In this document: positions 36,415 to 51,727 of the stretch, in pieces
How the letters are laid out: every line of letters starts with the position of its first letter
Numbering within the stretch: position 1 is the first letter of the stretch
NCBI GenBank assembly: GCA_020543525.1
Contig: JAHYIO010000001.1
Span: 2,914,001 to 2,978,000 of the forward strand
Reading direction: 5' to 3'
Origin: Coriolopsis trogii
Lineage: Eukaryota; Basidiomycota; Agaricomycetes; Polyporales; Polyporaceae
Length of the DNA stretch: 64,000 bases
Position numbers and translations under genes: made by a program
Notes under the pieces: generated by a model
Databases searched by the model: none
The model's input: the letters and a program-made list of their open reading frames with translations, nothing else
Told to the model about the DNA's origin: nothing

Positions 36415-37020
36415 GTGCAAGGCGAACTCTGCGACTCGTGCAGTGACCGGGGGGAGTGACTCGTCAAACGGCGACTGAGAAACCCTAACAGCCCAAAGTC
36501 CCGCCGCCTTTTGTAAGCATCCTCTTCTACCCCGTCGGATCCGAAAGCGAAGGCGAGACCAGGGGAACCAGGAGGTACGGATTCAGTTGGGCCTGTGGCG
36601 ACTGTCCCTCAGCGCGGATTAGATGAAGGTGTGCGCGCTTGGCGCGCTATCTAATCTGATAGCAATACGGTGCCTCTTGCCTCCTGGCTGATGCCGCGAA
36701 CGGCATGTCAACCTAGTTCAATCTAATCAGATAAGATGAGCCCACTTTCCCCGTCCAAGGGAGCTATCGTCAGACATACATGCTTTTCGACCAATGAGGA
36801 TGGCGGAAGCAGGGTCGAGAAGGGCCGCACAAGTCATGGACAAATCTCCAAGGCATATGATTCGGAGGTACCTGGCCTTGCTGACGAAGATTAGCGAGAC
36901 TGTACGACACATGCCAAGGCACCTCATGAAAACACAGACATAAGAAGGTAGACTGGGTGACGAGGGCACGGCTGGTCACCTTGCCATTCGTGTTCCTTGC
37001 GTTCGCATTCATCAACAGGG
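36415..37020. promoter_or_regulatory. Divergent upstream region with GATA-type motifs
   Basis: Separates two genes for secreted or membrane proteins that point away from each other. It contains two near-copies of atctaatcngata, at 36649-36662 and 36721-36736; the second continues into GATAAG. A related gattagatga occurs at 36618. Such sites fit GATA-factor binding (nitrogen, light or iron regulators in fungi), but this is inferred from motif only. Confidence 0.4.
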
Positions 37021-38033
37021 ATGTACAACTTGAAGGCCTTCGCCCTCGCCGCCATCCTCGGTGCCGTGTCCGTTAGCGCAGCCGACACCGCGCTATGCGG
37101 TGCACACGGGATCGCCCTGAAGGCGGACAACGGCCTCAGCCCGTGCGAGATCGCCTCGCTGATGGTGGGCAAAGGGAGTGAGTCCATCGTCTCTCTCGCC
37201 CGTAGACAGCATCTGAACGAACGCACCTTAATAGCCATGCCTGCTGACTCGCCGTTCCCCGACCTCGAGGCCCAAGGTCTGAGTAGCTACCCGATCCCGA
37301 GCCCCCAGGAGGCCGACGACCTTCGCTGCAACATGGTCTTCTACAACCTCGTCTCCGGATGCTCAGCATGCCAGCTGTCCACGAATACCTGGCCGTCGTG
37401 AGTGACGCCTCTGTCCTCGTCGAGAATCCCGCTAACCACAAGCGCAGCTGGGACGATTGGACCTCGCACTGCAAGTCGCAGAGCAGCCTCGGGTAAGCAC
37501 ACGCATGGATGCACGTCATCGCCGCACACAGCTCACCTCCGCGTTCATCTTCCCAGCTACATCGCGAGCATCATGCCGTACGACACCCCGATCCCGAACT
37601 GGGCCTTCACGGACGCGATCGCGACCGGCGGCACGTTCAACGCGACCGCCGCCAAGCTCGTCGCAGAGAACCTCTTCGGTACGTCATCCTCCTGCCCGCC
37701 CTTCCCTGCCAGTAAGTAGCCCGCTGATCGGGACACGGCACAGACGTTCCCGACACGGTCTTCAACGTCAAGAGCGACGACGCCTCCGAGTCGGCTACGC
37801 CCACCACGGCCTCGTGCTCCTCCTCCGGATCGTCCTCCGTCAACACCGGCGCGATCGCAGGTGGAACCGTCGGCGGCTTCGCTGTGGGCACCGTCCTTGG
37901 CGCGCTCGCTGCCATTGTCCTCGGACGGAAGAGAGCGGGGAAGAAGACGGACGACGGCCAGCACTCGGTCCACTCGCATGACACGCAGGACACGATCATG
38001 GTGCAGAAGGCTCGCAACGCCACGGCTGCCTGA
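37021..38033 (+). CDS. Type I single-pass membrane protein, cysteine-containing ectodomain
   Basis: The start at 37021 gives a signal peptide (YNLKAFALAAILGAVSVSA). The ectodomain has several Cys residues and typical blocks for an uncharacterised Agaricomycete family: LCGAHGIALKADNGLSPCEI, DDLRCNMVFYNLVSGCSACQ, WDDWTSHCKSQSSLG and IASIMPYDTPIPNWAF. A Ser/Thr-rich stalk follows, then one membrane helix (GGFAVGTVLGALAAIVLG), a basic stop-transfer signal (RKRAGKK), and a short cytosolic tail with His and Asp. Four introns are inferred, the first starting GTGAGT at about 37177. Stop TGA at 38031. The topology suggests a surface sensor or wall-associated protein; function unknown. Confidence 0.8.
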
Positions 38034-38708
38034 TAACCTCGCCTCGCTGTCCGCCTCGTCACTCATGTCAGTTTACGCGTATCATGCCAACGATAGTTGC
38101 TGTGCTACTTACGGAGTACAGCTCTTATGCAAATCCAAGTTCTATATTGAAATTTTCCTTGTTCTCGTTCGCCGAGAGTCAGACGGACCCGGAGTATGAG
38201 TGTGACGTGCTTCTTGAAGATGACGTATACGTACATGAGCTGGCCGTGGCAGCGTCCTCCTACGTCAGAGGGTTCGATATGACGGAAGGTGAGTATGAGA
38301 ACCGAGCATCGGAGATATCGAACCATAGTGGCAGTGCTGCCATACTCGCCATATACATACGCGCGCTTGCATGCCCTCGCGGCCCCATCTGTCACACATA
38401 GTGTCAATGAAGGTGGTGGTACACGTTTGATTCTTCCCGTACGAAAAAGCAAGAAAAAAGTAAGGACTGGTCAGAGCAACGCGACAAGGATGATACAGCA
38501 GGAAGGTAGAAGGTACTAGTAAAATGCACATGGAAAAAGCACTAAAAGGACACGTCGTACATTCCTGATGCACCGGCGGCATGAACGAGGAAAGGTGTAA
38601 AGGAGGTATGAAATGCCGGGGATCTTCGCGCCCGAGAGTCTGCAGTGAAGCGGCCTCGGGGCGCGAGCGTGAGCATGAGAGTATGTGTGGGTGGGGTGGG
38701 GACCGTGC
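38034..38708. other. Convergent intergenic, 0.67 kb
   Basis: 3' flanks of the type I membrane protein gene and the CAP gene. Frames here have no recognisable product. No RNA gene seen. Confidence 0.5.
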
Positions 38709-40195
38709 TCAGGCCTGAACGTTCTCGCTATTGGTGCGCAACAGGGCTCAGCGTGAGACATGGTCATCGAAACGATAGCGCAAGATACGTACTCGAACGC
38801 GCCGATGATGTTGCCTTGGGGGAAGTACTCGCAGACGAAATACTTAGCAGGCTGTTGGATGGATAGTGGTGTCAGCGATCATCCACCGGATCACATCAGG
38901 CGATCTCACCCCAAAGCTCGCGTCGAAGATGCCGTTGCAGGATTGAACGGCGCATCCGACCTGCTGGGAACCCTTCCATACAACTTGCGTGAAGTGCGAT
39001 GCTTGTGGGTTGCTCGGGTTGTACTCGGCTATGACATCGATGTTAGAAACGTGTGTGTAAACAACGCCCAGGACAGACTCACAAACTTCGTCGGTCCACG
39101 ACTTCACAGCGGGACCGATACCGTAGCTGTTTCCTGTACCAGCAGCAAGGTTCTCTGCAGGAGACATCAACAGCCAGGCCAACAGCAATCGTTCCATGCA
39201 CACGTACCACCAAACGCTCCAAGCGTGCCGCCAGAGTGCTTGAAGACACAGTTGTTGGCCCAGGTCTGGGCTTTCGCAGCAAGGTCGTCGCTCCAGCTCA
39301 GAGGCGAAGCACCGTGCTGCGAGCGAACAGAGTTGTGCGCTTGGAGGTATGCGTTGATATCGCTTTGGGAGGTGGCACCGCTTCCGCTGTTGCCGCTACT
39401 GTTACCGCCATTGTTGTCGTCGTCTCCGCTGTCCTTGGTAGGCTGCGGGGCGGGAGCCTTGCTAGTCGTCGTGGGCTTGGGCTGCTCAGTCGTCTTTGGC
39501 TTCTCCGTCGTCTTCGGCTTCTCCGTGGTCTTCGGGGTCTCCGTAGTGTGCGGCGTCGTGTGGGTCGTGGACGTCGTCGGCTCGGGCTCGGGCGTGGTCG
39601 AGGTGGTCGTGGGACGAGGCTTGGTGGAAGTCACAAACGCAGACGGTTTTTGCGTAGAGGTCGAGCGCACGGTGGAGGTCTTGTTGGAGGCACTGGCAGT
39701 GCTAAGAAGACCTATGCTGAACGAGGTCGAGTTGGCAGTGAAGGGCTTGAGAGTGATGGATGGGGTGGACGAAGCGGAGACAGTCGCGAGAGATGCAGTA
39801 ACGATGACGTTCTTTGGGGGAGCGCTTGAAGCGGGAGAGAGGGGAGCAGAGGTCGCGTTGGATGGCGCGGTTGTCGTAGCAGAGCTGAGTGCTCCGGACC
39901 TACGATGAGCGGATGAGCATGAGAGAAGTTGTGAGATCGGTAGGGGTACGCACGGTCTAACTTTGCATGCTTGCGTGATGACGGCACCGAGAGAGTTGGT
40001 CTTGGTGACGGTCATGACGGAGCCCCAACGGTCTGTGCCCATCGCGAGGCCAGGCCATCCCCACTTGTCCTTGCACAGCTGCATGCACGCGTCGACACCC
40101 AGATTCCTGCGTGCACATGCGGGGCCGGCTTGCGCACTGGTGATGAGGGAGAGGAAAAGGGGAAGGGAGAAGAGGAAGTACACCAGGCGGATCAT
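38709..40195 (-). CDS. Secreted CAP (PR-1/SCP-like) protein with Cys-rich N-domain and Thr-rich linker
   Basis: An extracellular CAP-superfamily protein; fungal members bind sterols or lipids. Met at 40195 gives a signal peptide (FLFSLPLFLSLITSAQA); another in-frame Met is at 40210. An N-terminal module with four Cys follows (CARRNLGVDACMQLCKDKWG ... VITQAC). Next is ~200 residues of Ser/Thr/Pro-rich linker containing tandem PKTTEKPKTTE units and a run of acidic and Asn residues. The CAP domain starts INAYLQAHNSVRSQHGASPL and has WANNCVFKHSGGTLG, ENLAAGTGNSYG, SHFTQVVWKGSQQVGCAVQ and FVCEYFPQGNIIGAFEY. The usual CAP His and Glu residues (AHN, HSGG, GEN, HFTQ) are present. A final intron leaves only Ala and a TGA at 38709. 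Five introns are inferred. Confidence 0.93.
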
Positions 40196-40782
40196 TGTCG
40201 GAAAGCTCAACGGGTGTGAGTAGTATAGTGATACAAAATGAATGGGATTTTAAATGAAGGGTGGGGGGAAAGACGGGAAGCGGAGAGGCTGCTGCAACAC
40301 AGAACGCGGCGCTCTGCGTCGGAGAAGGTATGAAGGGAAGACGTCGAGGACGGGCTCGAGCTTATGTAGATGGAATACGCGCGTTGTTGCCCAAGATCAT
40401 CCCGAATGAATGGGTCGGTTTCGTCGGTCTCCAGGGGGACGACGCTGATGAGGCAGGATGGGGGTCACGATCTGCAAATGAAGCGGACGCGACACGACGG
40501 CTGCGATGGATCGATCCTCTCCGGGCAATGCACGGATGGACGTCATCGGTGCAGACTGGGAAGAGCACGCAAGTTTGTAGGACAGACATCGACGACAAGA
40601 GCGGGATAGATGCCGTACGATGCAGAGGCGACTCAGGACAGACGGACGCAGGGAATTCGCCGAGGACGCGTGCCTTGCGATTGGTTCTTTGATCGCCTGC
40701 GCTCCGAGTCTCTCCCAACCATCCGTCCATCTCCTCCGGGCTATCTCGGCCACTACATACATTCCTCTCGGTCTCCATCCGC
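40196..40782. other. Divergent intergenic, 0.59 kb
   Basis: Upstream regions of the CAP gene and of the small unknown gene. A TATA-like tatagtgatac lies near 40223 on the CAP side. Nothing else recognised. Confidence 0.45.
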
Positions 40783-41417
40783 ATGGCCTCATCAGCTCAG
40801 TCCACCGACCCGCCCTACTACGTCCTCATCGCCCAAGGTCAATCTCTCAGCCCTGCTGCCGTCCCCGCCTCCACCTCTCTCAGCCACCCGGTCATCGAGT
40901 ACCACTATGCCGACGACTCACCCCACTCACTCCTCCCCCAGTATCCAGGAGAGCACGTTCTCGTCCTCGACTACGACCCTGCGCGCCCTGGCACCCCATC
41001 TGTCAAGAGTCTCTCCCCTGATCTCGTCGTCTCTGCCGTCAAAGTCACCGACGCGCCTGGGGCTGCCGTCGCTGGCGAGCCCGCGCTACGGAACAACAGC
41101 ATGTTCGTCATCGAGACCACCATAAAGTCTGTCGACAGGTCTGTCTCCGCCATCCCTCGTGCCTTGCGCCGCACTGCCTGACCGGAGTCCGCAGCCCGCC
41201 CGTAGACGATGACGATCCCTCGGTGCATGCGGTCCTGGCTCGCTTCAAGCAGAGGTCCGTTGCCAGCCCTCCATACCGCCCAGCTCTGAACCTCATGGCT
41301 CTTCGGAGACAGAAACGCCGTTCTCCGTCGCATACTCGACTTTCCCAATCAGCCCGGGTCCACTCAAGATCCTCCTCCAGATCCTGTCCCGTCATCTTCC
41401 CCGACTCCACCGACATG
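40783..41417 (+). CDS. Small conserved-looking protein of unknown function
   Basis: The start at 40783 (MASSAQSTDPPYYVLIAQGQ) opens a ~175-residue soluble protein. The first exon includes HPVIEYHYADDSPHSLLPQY, VLVLDYDP, and FVIETTIKSVD. Joining at gtccgcag adds SPPVDDDDPSVHAVLARFKQ; a second intron (GTCCGT ... agacag) then adds NAVLRRILDFPNQPG and a Pro-rich tail ending at a TGA at 41415. The good frame continuity across both joins supports a real gene. No domain, signal peptide or membrane segment was recognised. It converges on EMC7, 133 bases apart. Confidence 0.68.
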
Positions 41418-41550
41418 AGTGCGATGTTGCTGGCTTCGATTTGCATGTTGCGCGCCCTGCAGTCACCTGTCTGTCGAGATCACTCCGCTCTGTACTGTAT
41501 GCATGCCCTGGAAAATGTAAGAGTAACATGTGTCTACATTTTTGTGTCTC

Positions 41551-42650
41551 TACCGCCTTTTGTTCTTCCCTGAGCGTTGCTTCGCGCCAGTGCTCGACCC
41601 CTTCGACGTGCCCGATGCAGCCGCCTTTGGTTCGTCGCCACCTGACAACAATTGTGAGAACCTGCGAAGGAGTCAAATGCACCGTTAGTGTATTGAGTTT
41701 GAGAGGGCGAGCATTCCGCAAGCCCGACGTACCCGCTCGCCAAGTTCCCACTCTGCAGCGCACTCTGCACGCCTGCCATCTTGGCCTGGCGCTGGTTGAA
41801 CTCCTCCATTACCTCCGGGTCCATATTTTTCTGTAGGACCGCGACGAACGTCATACATGGTGAGCCAACTCTGGCCGGACGCAATGTGCAGCCGAAACGG
41901 CATAGGACGCACCATCATGGTTGGCATGAGAAGTACGAGCCCTCCAGCGACGAGCATCATCATCATCATTGGGTTCTGGAACATCGCGAGGATGTTGAAG
42001 CTCTCGCGCGGCACAAAGTAGTCGTTCTTCTTCTTCGCCGCCAGCACCACCGGGTAAGGGAGCGTTACGGTCGACGCTGGGGACAACGGGGTCCCCGGGA
42101 AGTATGGTCGGACTTCAGGGAGGGACTCAGTCTCGAGCACGTCTACGCGCATCTGTATGCAGATCCGCATTGAGCATCTAGTCAGAGGCGGACACTCGGG
42201 GCGTCCGAGATCATGATGCATGGAGGACGGACCTGCTCAAAGACGTGGTCATGCGCTAGTACGGAGAGCACATATGTTCCCGCTGGTACATCGGGTCTGA
42301 GATAAGTAAGGAATGAGCGCAATCCTCGCCTTCGTGCTATGTTTATGGACGTACATTGTGAAGACCCCTTCTCGCGTCACTCCTCCGCGTAACTTCCCGT
42401 TGTCTAGTACAACATCCGCTTGCCCCAAGCTGTTAATGTCTTACTTGTCTATCAGTTCAGTCGCTGTTGGGGGCGACGCAAGATGGCAGGCGCACCTGGA
42501 CAGAGTTCATTCCAATGTATGCGGCCCTTCAAGTCGAGGGCGAGTGCGGACAAGCACGAACTGTTTACAGAAACACCATCAGAATCCTTCACACGTTCTG
42601 GTTGAGATCACATACCTTGTGAATGCGAGCAGGGCCACAGGTATACGCAT
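41551..42650 (-). CDS. EMC7: ER membrane protein complex subunit 7
   Basis: A subunit of the EMC, which inserts tail-anchored and polytopic membrane proteins in the ER. The start at 42650 gives a signal peptide (MRIPVALLAFTSSCLSALA). A lumenal beta-sandwich follows: LDLKGRIHWNELCPDINSLG, VVLDNGKLRGGVTREGVFTI, PDVPAGTYVLSVLAHDHVFE. Then come MRVDVLETES, LPYPVVLAAKKKNDYFVPRE and SFNILAMFQNPMMMMMLVAG with its single membrane helix and the Met-rich run typical of this subunit. The cytosolic part is NMDPEVMEEFNQRQAKMAGV and a basic tail (SGKNKRR) ending at 41551. Every piece and the order match EMC7. Seven introns are inferred. Divergent from UTP23. Confidence 0.94.
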
Positions 42651-42885
42651 GGTGCCGCGAGATGCTCGGGGTTGGAAGCAAGAGCTGTGGCAGTTCGTCG
42701 ACGCGGCTCGTGCAAGCAGTGGATTCCACTCCGCGCGCGGTCCGGTCCCGGCGGCAAAATCTCTCACTGTCTCCTCGATCTTCACTCGACCCATTTGCGC
42801 AAGCTCGCTCTTTGCTCAGTGTATTCGCATCCTAGGCTACACAACCACCATACAACGTTGTTGAAGACCACATTGCTCAGTCAAG
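42651..42885. promoter_or_regulatory. Shared divergent promoter EMC7 / UTP23
   Basis: 235 bases between two oppositely directed ATGs. It contains the palindrome caacgttg near 42853. Both genes are housekeeping, so a common nucleosome-free region is likely. Confidence 0.55.
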
Positions 42886-43987
42886 ATGCGGCAGAAACGA
42901 GCCAAGGCGTACCGCAAACTCATGTCTCTCTACTCCATGACCTTCGGGTTCCGGCAGCCATACCAAGTGCTAGGTACGCCCCGTCTACGCCCACTTGCGC
43001 CACGCATTCACCTAACCGCGCCAATCACTCTGCAGTGGACTCGCACATGTGCGAAGAGGCAGTCGAGCACAAAATTGACCTGGTCAAGCAGCTCGGAGTA
43101 GTGCTGCAAGGCACCGTCAAGCCTAGTGAGTGTCCCCTTTTCTCCTCGCACCCTTCTCTCCTCGAAACCACTCGCATATACGAGACGGGAGCTGACCGCG
43201 CGCCGGCGGCGAAGCCGTTCCTCAGTGATCACCCAATGCTCCATCCACGAGCTCTACCTCCAAGGGCCCCAGAAGCAGCCCGCAACAGACCTCGCAAAGA
43301 CGTTCGAGCGCCGCAAATGCAACCACCGCGAGCCCATCCCGGGCAACGACTGTCTCAGCAGCGTCGTCGGTCAGTCTCTCTCTCTCTCACTCCCTATGAT
43401 CCGCCCCTTCTGTCCTGACCGTCCGCCGACATTGGCACCGCAGGTGAGACGAACAAGCACCGGTACGTGCTCGCGACACAGTCGCAAGAGCTCCGACACA
43501 AGCTGCGTTCCATCCCCGCCGTGCCCATCGTTCACATCAACCGCTCCGTGATGATCCTCGAGCCCCCAAGCGATACGACGCTCAGAGCGAAGGCACTTGT
43601 AAGTCCTCTAGGTCCATGGCCACCACGACGCATCTCATTGACTTATGTTCGTAGGAAGAGGAAAAGGCGCTGCATCCTACCGCACCCGAAGCAGCCAAAC
43701 TCCCCGCGACAGCACCAGCAGAACCGCCTCGCAAGAAAAAGAAAGGTCCGAAAGGACCAAATCCTTTGAGCGTGAAGAAAAAGAAGCCAAATCCTCAGCC
43801 GGCATCATCGACGAAGAAGGACGAAGACGCGAAGGCCTCAGCAGGGTCCAAGCGTAAACGTGATGGCGAAGAAGAACATGGCGACACTGCAAATGCACAG
43901 GGTGGTGATACAAAACACAAGCGCAAACGACGGCGGAAGCGTGCAGGCGTAGATTCTACGGCGAGTGTAGCCGGTATTGCAACGTGA
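42886..43987 (+). CDS. UTP23: rRNA-processing protein Utp23 (PIN-like)
   Basis: A nucleolar SSU-processome factor of the Fcf1/Utp23 family that helps release snR30 and mature 18S rRNA. The start at 42886 gives MRQKRAKAYRKLMSLYSMTF and GFRQPYQVL, a hallmark N-terminus. Next exons supply VDSHMCEEAVEHKIDLVKQL, MITQCSIHELYLQGPQKQP and ERRKCNHREPIPGNDCLSSV, with the Cys/His residues of the family's zinc finger. LATQSQELRHKLRSIPAVPI and VHINRSVMILEPPS close the PIN-like fold. The C-terminus is a long Lys/Arg-rich tail (KKKKGPKGPNPLSVKKKK and later KHKRKRRRKR), typical of the family, ending at 43987. Four introns. Confidence 0.95.
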
Positions 43988-44201
43988 TAGGATGTCTGCA
44001 TTGTAATATTATCATGCTTGTTGTGTTCTTTCAATTGCAACAGACATCAAGGACAATCTCTCAGTCACGACTCAGAGGGCTCTTGCTTCAGTCCAGGAAT
44101 ATGCGAAGCCATGATGATGATACATCCCAAATGCTATGACGACAGTATGCTATAGTACAACGAGCGAACGAGTGACGAGACATGGACAACTAACAACAGC
44201 C

Positions 44202-47616
<3,415 letters not shown>

Positions 47617-47784
47617 GATACGAATGTGGCCACAATGGACGCGTTTTCCGTCAAGGCGAGCGCGTCTCCGGACTTCGCGTAGATTTTATGGGCGCTTGTC
47701 TGCATCTCGTCTCGTCTGCTTCCCCCTCCTCGCAGCCTCCTTCTCTCGTATTATCCGGCCTCTGGGATCTCTGTACGACCAGTC
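47617..47784. promoter_or_regulatory. Shared divergent promoter WDR5 homologue / eIF3k
   Basis: 168 bases between opposing ATGs. No TATA box. Pyrimidine-rich tracts lie just upstream of the eIF3k start, common for fungal housekeeping promoters. Confidence 0.55.
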
Positions 47785-48867
47785 ATGACTTCTGCATCAA
47801 CCTGGGCATCTCCAACCACTCGTCCGCCGCTCATCGAGACGCTTGTATCTGGTGTCGGTATGTGCATGTGGCTTCTCATTCCACACAATTAATCTGAGCC
47901 CATCCATGACCTCCAGATCGTTACAACCCCTCGAATGTCAGCATCCTCGAGGACTATCTCTACCACCAGATTCGAAGCGAGGAATATGATTGCCTTGCCA
48001 ACCTCGCCATCCTGAAACTGTACGTCCGCCCCCTTCTCTCGTCTGCTATGCACATTTCCTCGTCCAAGCGGACATCACTGACACAAGATCTACCCTCCCC
48101 CTCCCCCTCATCCTGTCTGTTCAGGTACCAGTTCAACCCTGACCTCTACAACCCCGACGTAGTCATCAACATCCTCATCAAAGCCCTCACCTCCTCCCCC
48201 TTCCCCGACTTTAACCTCTGCATCTCCCTCCTCGACGACCGCCCCAACCCTGCGTCCTCCACGAACCCAGACGAGCCCGACCCGCTCCCGGCGCTCCTCC
48301 CAACGCTCACCCAGCTCCACGGCCTCCTCCAGCAGTGCCGCTTCCCCGCCTTCTGGGCCCTCTACCGCTCCGACGCCGTCGAGAGCCTGAGGGACAACTA
48401 CACCGTCGAGTGTGTAGGGTTCGAGGACGCCGTAAGGGACGTCGCCGTCCGCGCCGTCAAGGCGGCTTTCACGAGCATCGGCAGCGAGCGGCTCGGGACG
48501 TACCTTGACCTCTCTGGTACGCGATCTCCTTTTCTCCACCCTCTGGATTCCTGCCTGCCCCAGTATCAGTACCCGTCATGCTGACTTGGGGATCTTCTTC
48601 GCAGGCGATGACCTGAAGGCCTACGTCGACAAGCTCGGCTGGACTCTCGACGCCAACACCGGGGTTGTCAGTGTCCCGCCCAACCCGGACAACCAGATCG
48701 AGTCGACGGTCGTCCAAGAAAACATCCAGCTGCCTCGTAAGTGCCCTTTGCACACTCGACTCTCACGGGCAATCGTTCACCCCTGGTCACCTCTGTGCAC
48801 AGAGCTAGTAAAAATCATCTCGCATGCCGCGCAGACCTCGCTACCTGTTGTACAAGCTGTAAATTAA
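47785..48867 (+). CDS. Translation initiation factor eIF3 subunit K
   Basis: A PCI/winged-helix subunit of the eIF3 complex on the 40S ribosome. The start at 47785 (MTSASTWASPTTRPPLIETL) is followed by the family signature VDRYNPSNVSILEDYLYHQI and YDCLANLAILKL. Exon 3 has YQFNPDLYNPDVVINILIKA and FPDFNLCISLLDDR. Then come QCRFPAFWALYRSDAVESLR, VRDVAVRAVKAAFTSIG and GDDLKAYVDKLGWTLDANTG, ending IQLP and ELVKIISHAAQTSLPVVQAV with TAA at 48865. Four or more introns join in frame. eIF3k is absent from budding yeast but common in filamentous fungi, in line with a basidiomycete. Confidence 0.94.
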
Positions 48868-49131
48868 TACTTACGCTGTTGTTGTATGACATAGACCTCC
48901 TGGGACGACCGGTGCGTTTCCGACATGATGGCAAAAAGCATTGTATGATCTATAGGTATCTCGAGTCGCGGTGAACGAACAACGACAGCCGTGTCTATGC
49001 TACTTAAAACTATAAACAACTCAACAGACCGTGACTAGTCAGCGTACACTTTGGGCCAGCCTCGCATTCTCCTCCAGTGTCTCTTATGAAGTCCACCATT
49101 CGCGCTCCGACCTACCCGCACCTTCCGCCGC

Positions 49132-51727
49132 TCAAGGTACAGGCGCAGCGCTCTCGAACGCACAAACCGTCCCCCAAAGGGCCATACACGTGCTCACGAC
49201 CAGCAGCAGCCCGTCCCACCACCTGCAGCTCCTCAGCCCGCCCGCGAGCGCGACCTTGGCCGACACCGGGCCGATGATGCACAGCAGGAAGGAGAACGTC
49301 GAGCCGAGGACGGCCATGACTGACGCGAACTCGGGGATGAGGATGGAGACGGCGACGGAGAGGAGGGTGAGCACGCTGCGCTCGATCGCGACGAACATCG
49401 TCTTCGTGCCCTTGGGGGGGGAAGAGGAGGTAGAGGGTTGGGGACCGTGCGTGGGGACGCCGTGGTCGCCCGGCGAACCTGCGACGTCGAGCCCGAGTAG
49501 CATCTCGATGGTTATACTGAGCTGTTGTCGTAGTCAGCAACCCCACACGTCGGTCAGAGGCACGTATACGAATGGACATACCGGTCTCGCTGTGAGAGCG
49601 TACTTTGATCTGCGGATGTGGGCGGTGTCAGCGTACACATACGAACGGAGAGCGACAAAACGTACAGAGGCGTGATTACCAAGCCCCATAATGCGACTGC
49701 ATTCAGTGCCGGATGGACGTTATGCTTCATCAGGTCTACGCTGAACTGTACATGACGGTCAACATGTTGCAGTAGCGTGTGTGTGCGGTAGAAAGGCTTA
49801 CCTCGTCGCTGACCGAGTTACCGAACATGATATATCCAGCAACACCAAGCAGACCATATATGCCGGTAGCAATCGCAAATGCCCAGTTGATCATCTCGTC
49901 GAACTGGGTTGGGTCGATCATGTCCCGAGCCAGTGTGGGTATCACAGCATGGCCAGAGAACTACGGATAGCAGATGTAAGTCATCGACCTGCCAAGCACA
50001 AGAACGCGAGTGGCACTGACCCCGGCCATGAAAAGTCCGAATGCAATCCCAAGTTCTTTGTAGTTATCAATCCCCAGACTGGTATCCGCAGGACTCCACA
50101 GACTTCCTGGGCTGTCATACTTGGTGAAGCCGTCGAACAGGATGATGCCAATGATTGCCATGAGAGAGAAGATCCCGACTATTGACGCATACGATAGCAA
50201 CGAAAGAGGCATGAGAACTGCAGGAATCAAACTGAACGCAGTGGTCAGCTATATGTCCCGACTGATCATGGAGGTTCTCACAAGATGAGTCCCAGGAGCT
50301 TGTAGGTGTCAGATGAGTATGCGGGGACAACAGCATGCAGCGAGTCTGCATACAGAGTGACCAGAGCAACGCTACATAACAGCGATGAGGTCAAACAATT
50401 CGGTGTTCCGTTCTTGCTGAAGGACGCACGTTACGGTGAAGAGCTCGAGACCGAATATCGTGCTGATGACAGGCATAGAACGAGGTCCGAACGCTTTGCG
50501 CCCGATGTCAGCGTATGATCGAATACGGGGGTCCTCAAGCACGATGCGTGCAAGAATTTTGGCTCTGCTTGCTTGTCAATCGGAAGGCACGAGTTACGGA
50601 TGGCCATTCACGCACGTGTAGCACGAGATATATCCGTAGCCGAGAATGAGGATGGTCCCGCCAATCCACCCGGCGGAAGCGAATGCAAGAGGTTCGGAGA
50701 GCATGCCGATTCCGAAGAGGACTGCAACGGCGTTGAGTAGCTGAAGGCAGAGCCTTCAATATTCGCGTCAGGTTTAACGGGGGTTGGGACGACGTACAGT
50801 CTGAGCAAAAGTGCTGTGCCCCATATGGTGCTTGGGAGGTTGCAAGGAGGTCTTTGATGTTCTCTGACGCACGCTGGCCATGGATATCCTACGGGGGACG
50901 GTAGCAGCATACTCATGGACCTGCTGTTGGGTAGGGGTATGACCAGGGGATGTAGCAGAGGGAGTCTGTGAGATGATGAGGGGAGTGCGTTCTCCAACTT
51001 CGGCACGAGGGGTAGGGAGATCGTCCTCGTCTTCAAAGACAGGCCAGCGTGATGACGGGCGTAGATCGAACTGGCGCGACTCAGTTGCGGAGGCAGGGGT
51101 AAGGTCCTCGTCCCATTGGATGTTTGCGAGGAGGGCATCGTCTCCGGAGCTCCTGGCACGCTCTCGAACTAAAGGAGGTTCGAAATCACCATCTGGGATG
51201 CGGTCGTCCTCGTCCTCTTCTCGTATCGCAGCCTCTGGGTCGGGGTGACTGCTGTGGTCGGATGAAGAGGAATACGAGCCAGATACGAAGTCGGAATGGT
51301 GGGTTTGTGCCCGACGGTCTGAAAATGGCGAGGGGTGATAAATTTCATCCCGGCTTGTGGAGACGGAAGAAAACTGGAGACGCACAAGACTCGAGCACTT
51401 CCCTGACGCTGCTCGCGGACTGGTAAGAACTAGAGAGGATGACAGCGGGTATGGAGGCCATGGGGAGTCGTGAAGGGTCGTGAAAGTCGTGACGGCGGAG
51501 GGACCTCTGCGGGGAGGAGCAAATGGTGGTGGCGTTGATAGGCTATTGCTGGGCGATAAGTCGTAGTCTATGGTGTGCACAATGGGCCGCGCTGCTCCTG
51601 GCGAAGAAGCAGGCAAGGTCCGAGACCGAAGATCACTCGCTCGTGGCAGAGGCTGATGGCAGCACTGTCCCCGCTGAAAACTGGCGACCCTTCGAGGTCC
51701 TTCGCCCCTCCCACCATGCACTCCCAA
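49132..51727 (-). CDS. AVT-type vacuolar amino-acid transporter
   Basis: An AAAP-family (aromatic and neutral amino acid) transporter resembling yeast Avt1, which loads the vacuole. The N-terminal ~290 residues are hydrophilic, acidic and Ser-rich, with VGERTPLIISQ, a vacuolar dileucine-like signal. The start is uncertain: Met at 51727 is the first in frame, but extra introns may exist. The core has LLNAVAVLFGIGMLSEPLAF, RSYADIGRKAFGP, LMPLSLLSYASIVGIFSLMA and FSGHAVIPTLARDMIDP. Later segments are WAFAIATGIYGLLGVAGYIM, ALNAVALWGLVITPL, KYALTARPLSITIE and VMAVLGSTFSFLLCIIGPV. About 11 membrane helices and many introns are seen. Stop at 49132. Head-to-head with the steryl-ester hydrolase. Confidence 0.87.

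Noticed and set aside
38760..39908. 382-codon plus-strand frame
   Set aside because: Antisense to the CAP gene. Its Val/Gly-rich repeats are the complement of the Thr/Pro linker codons.
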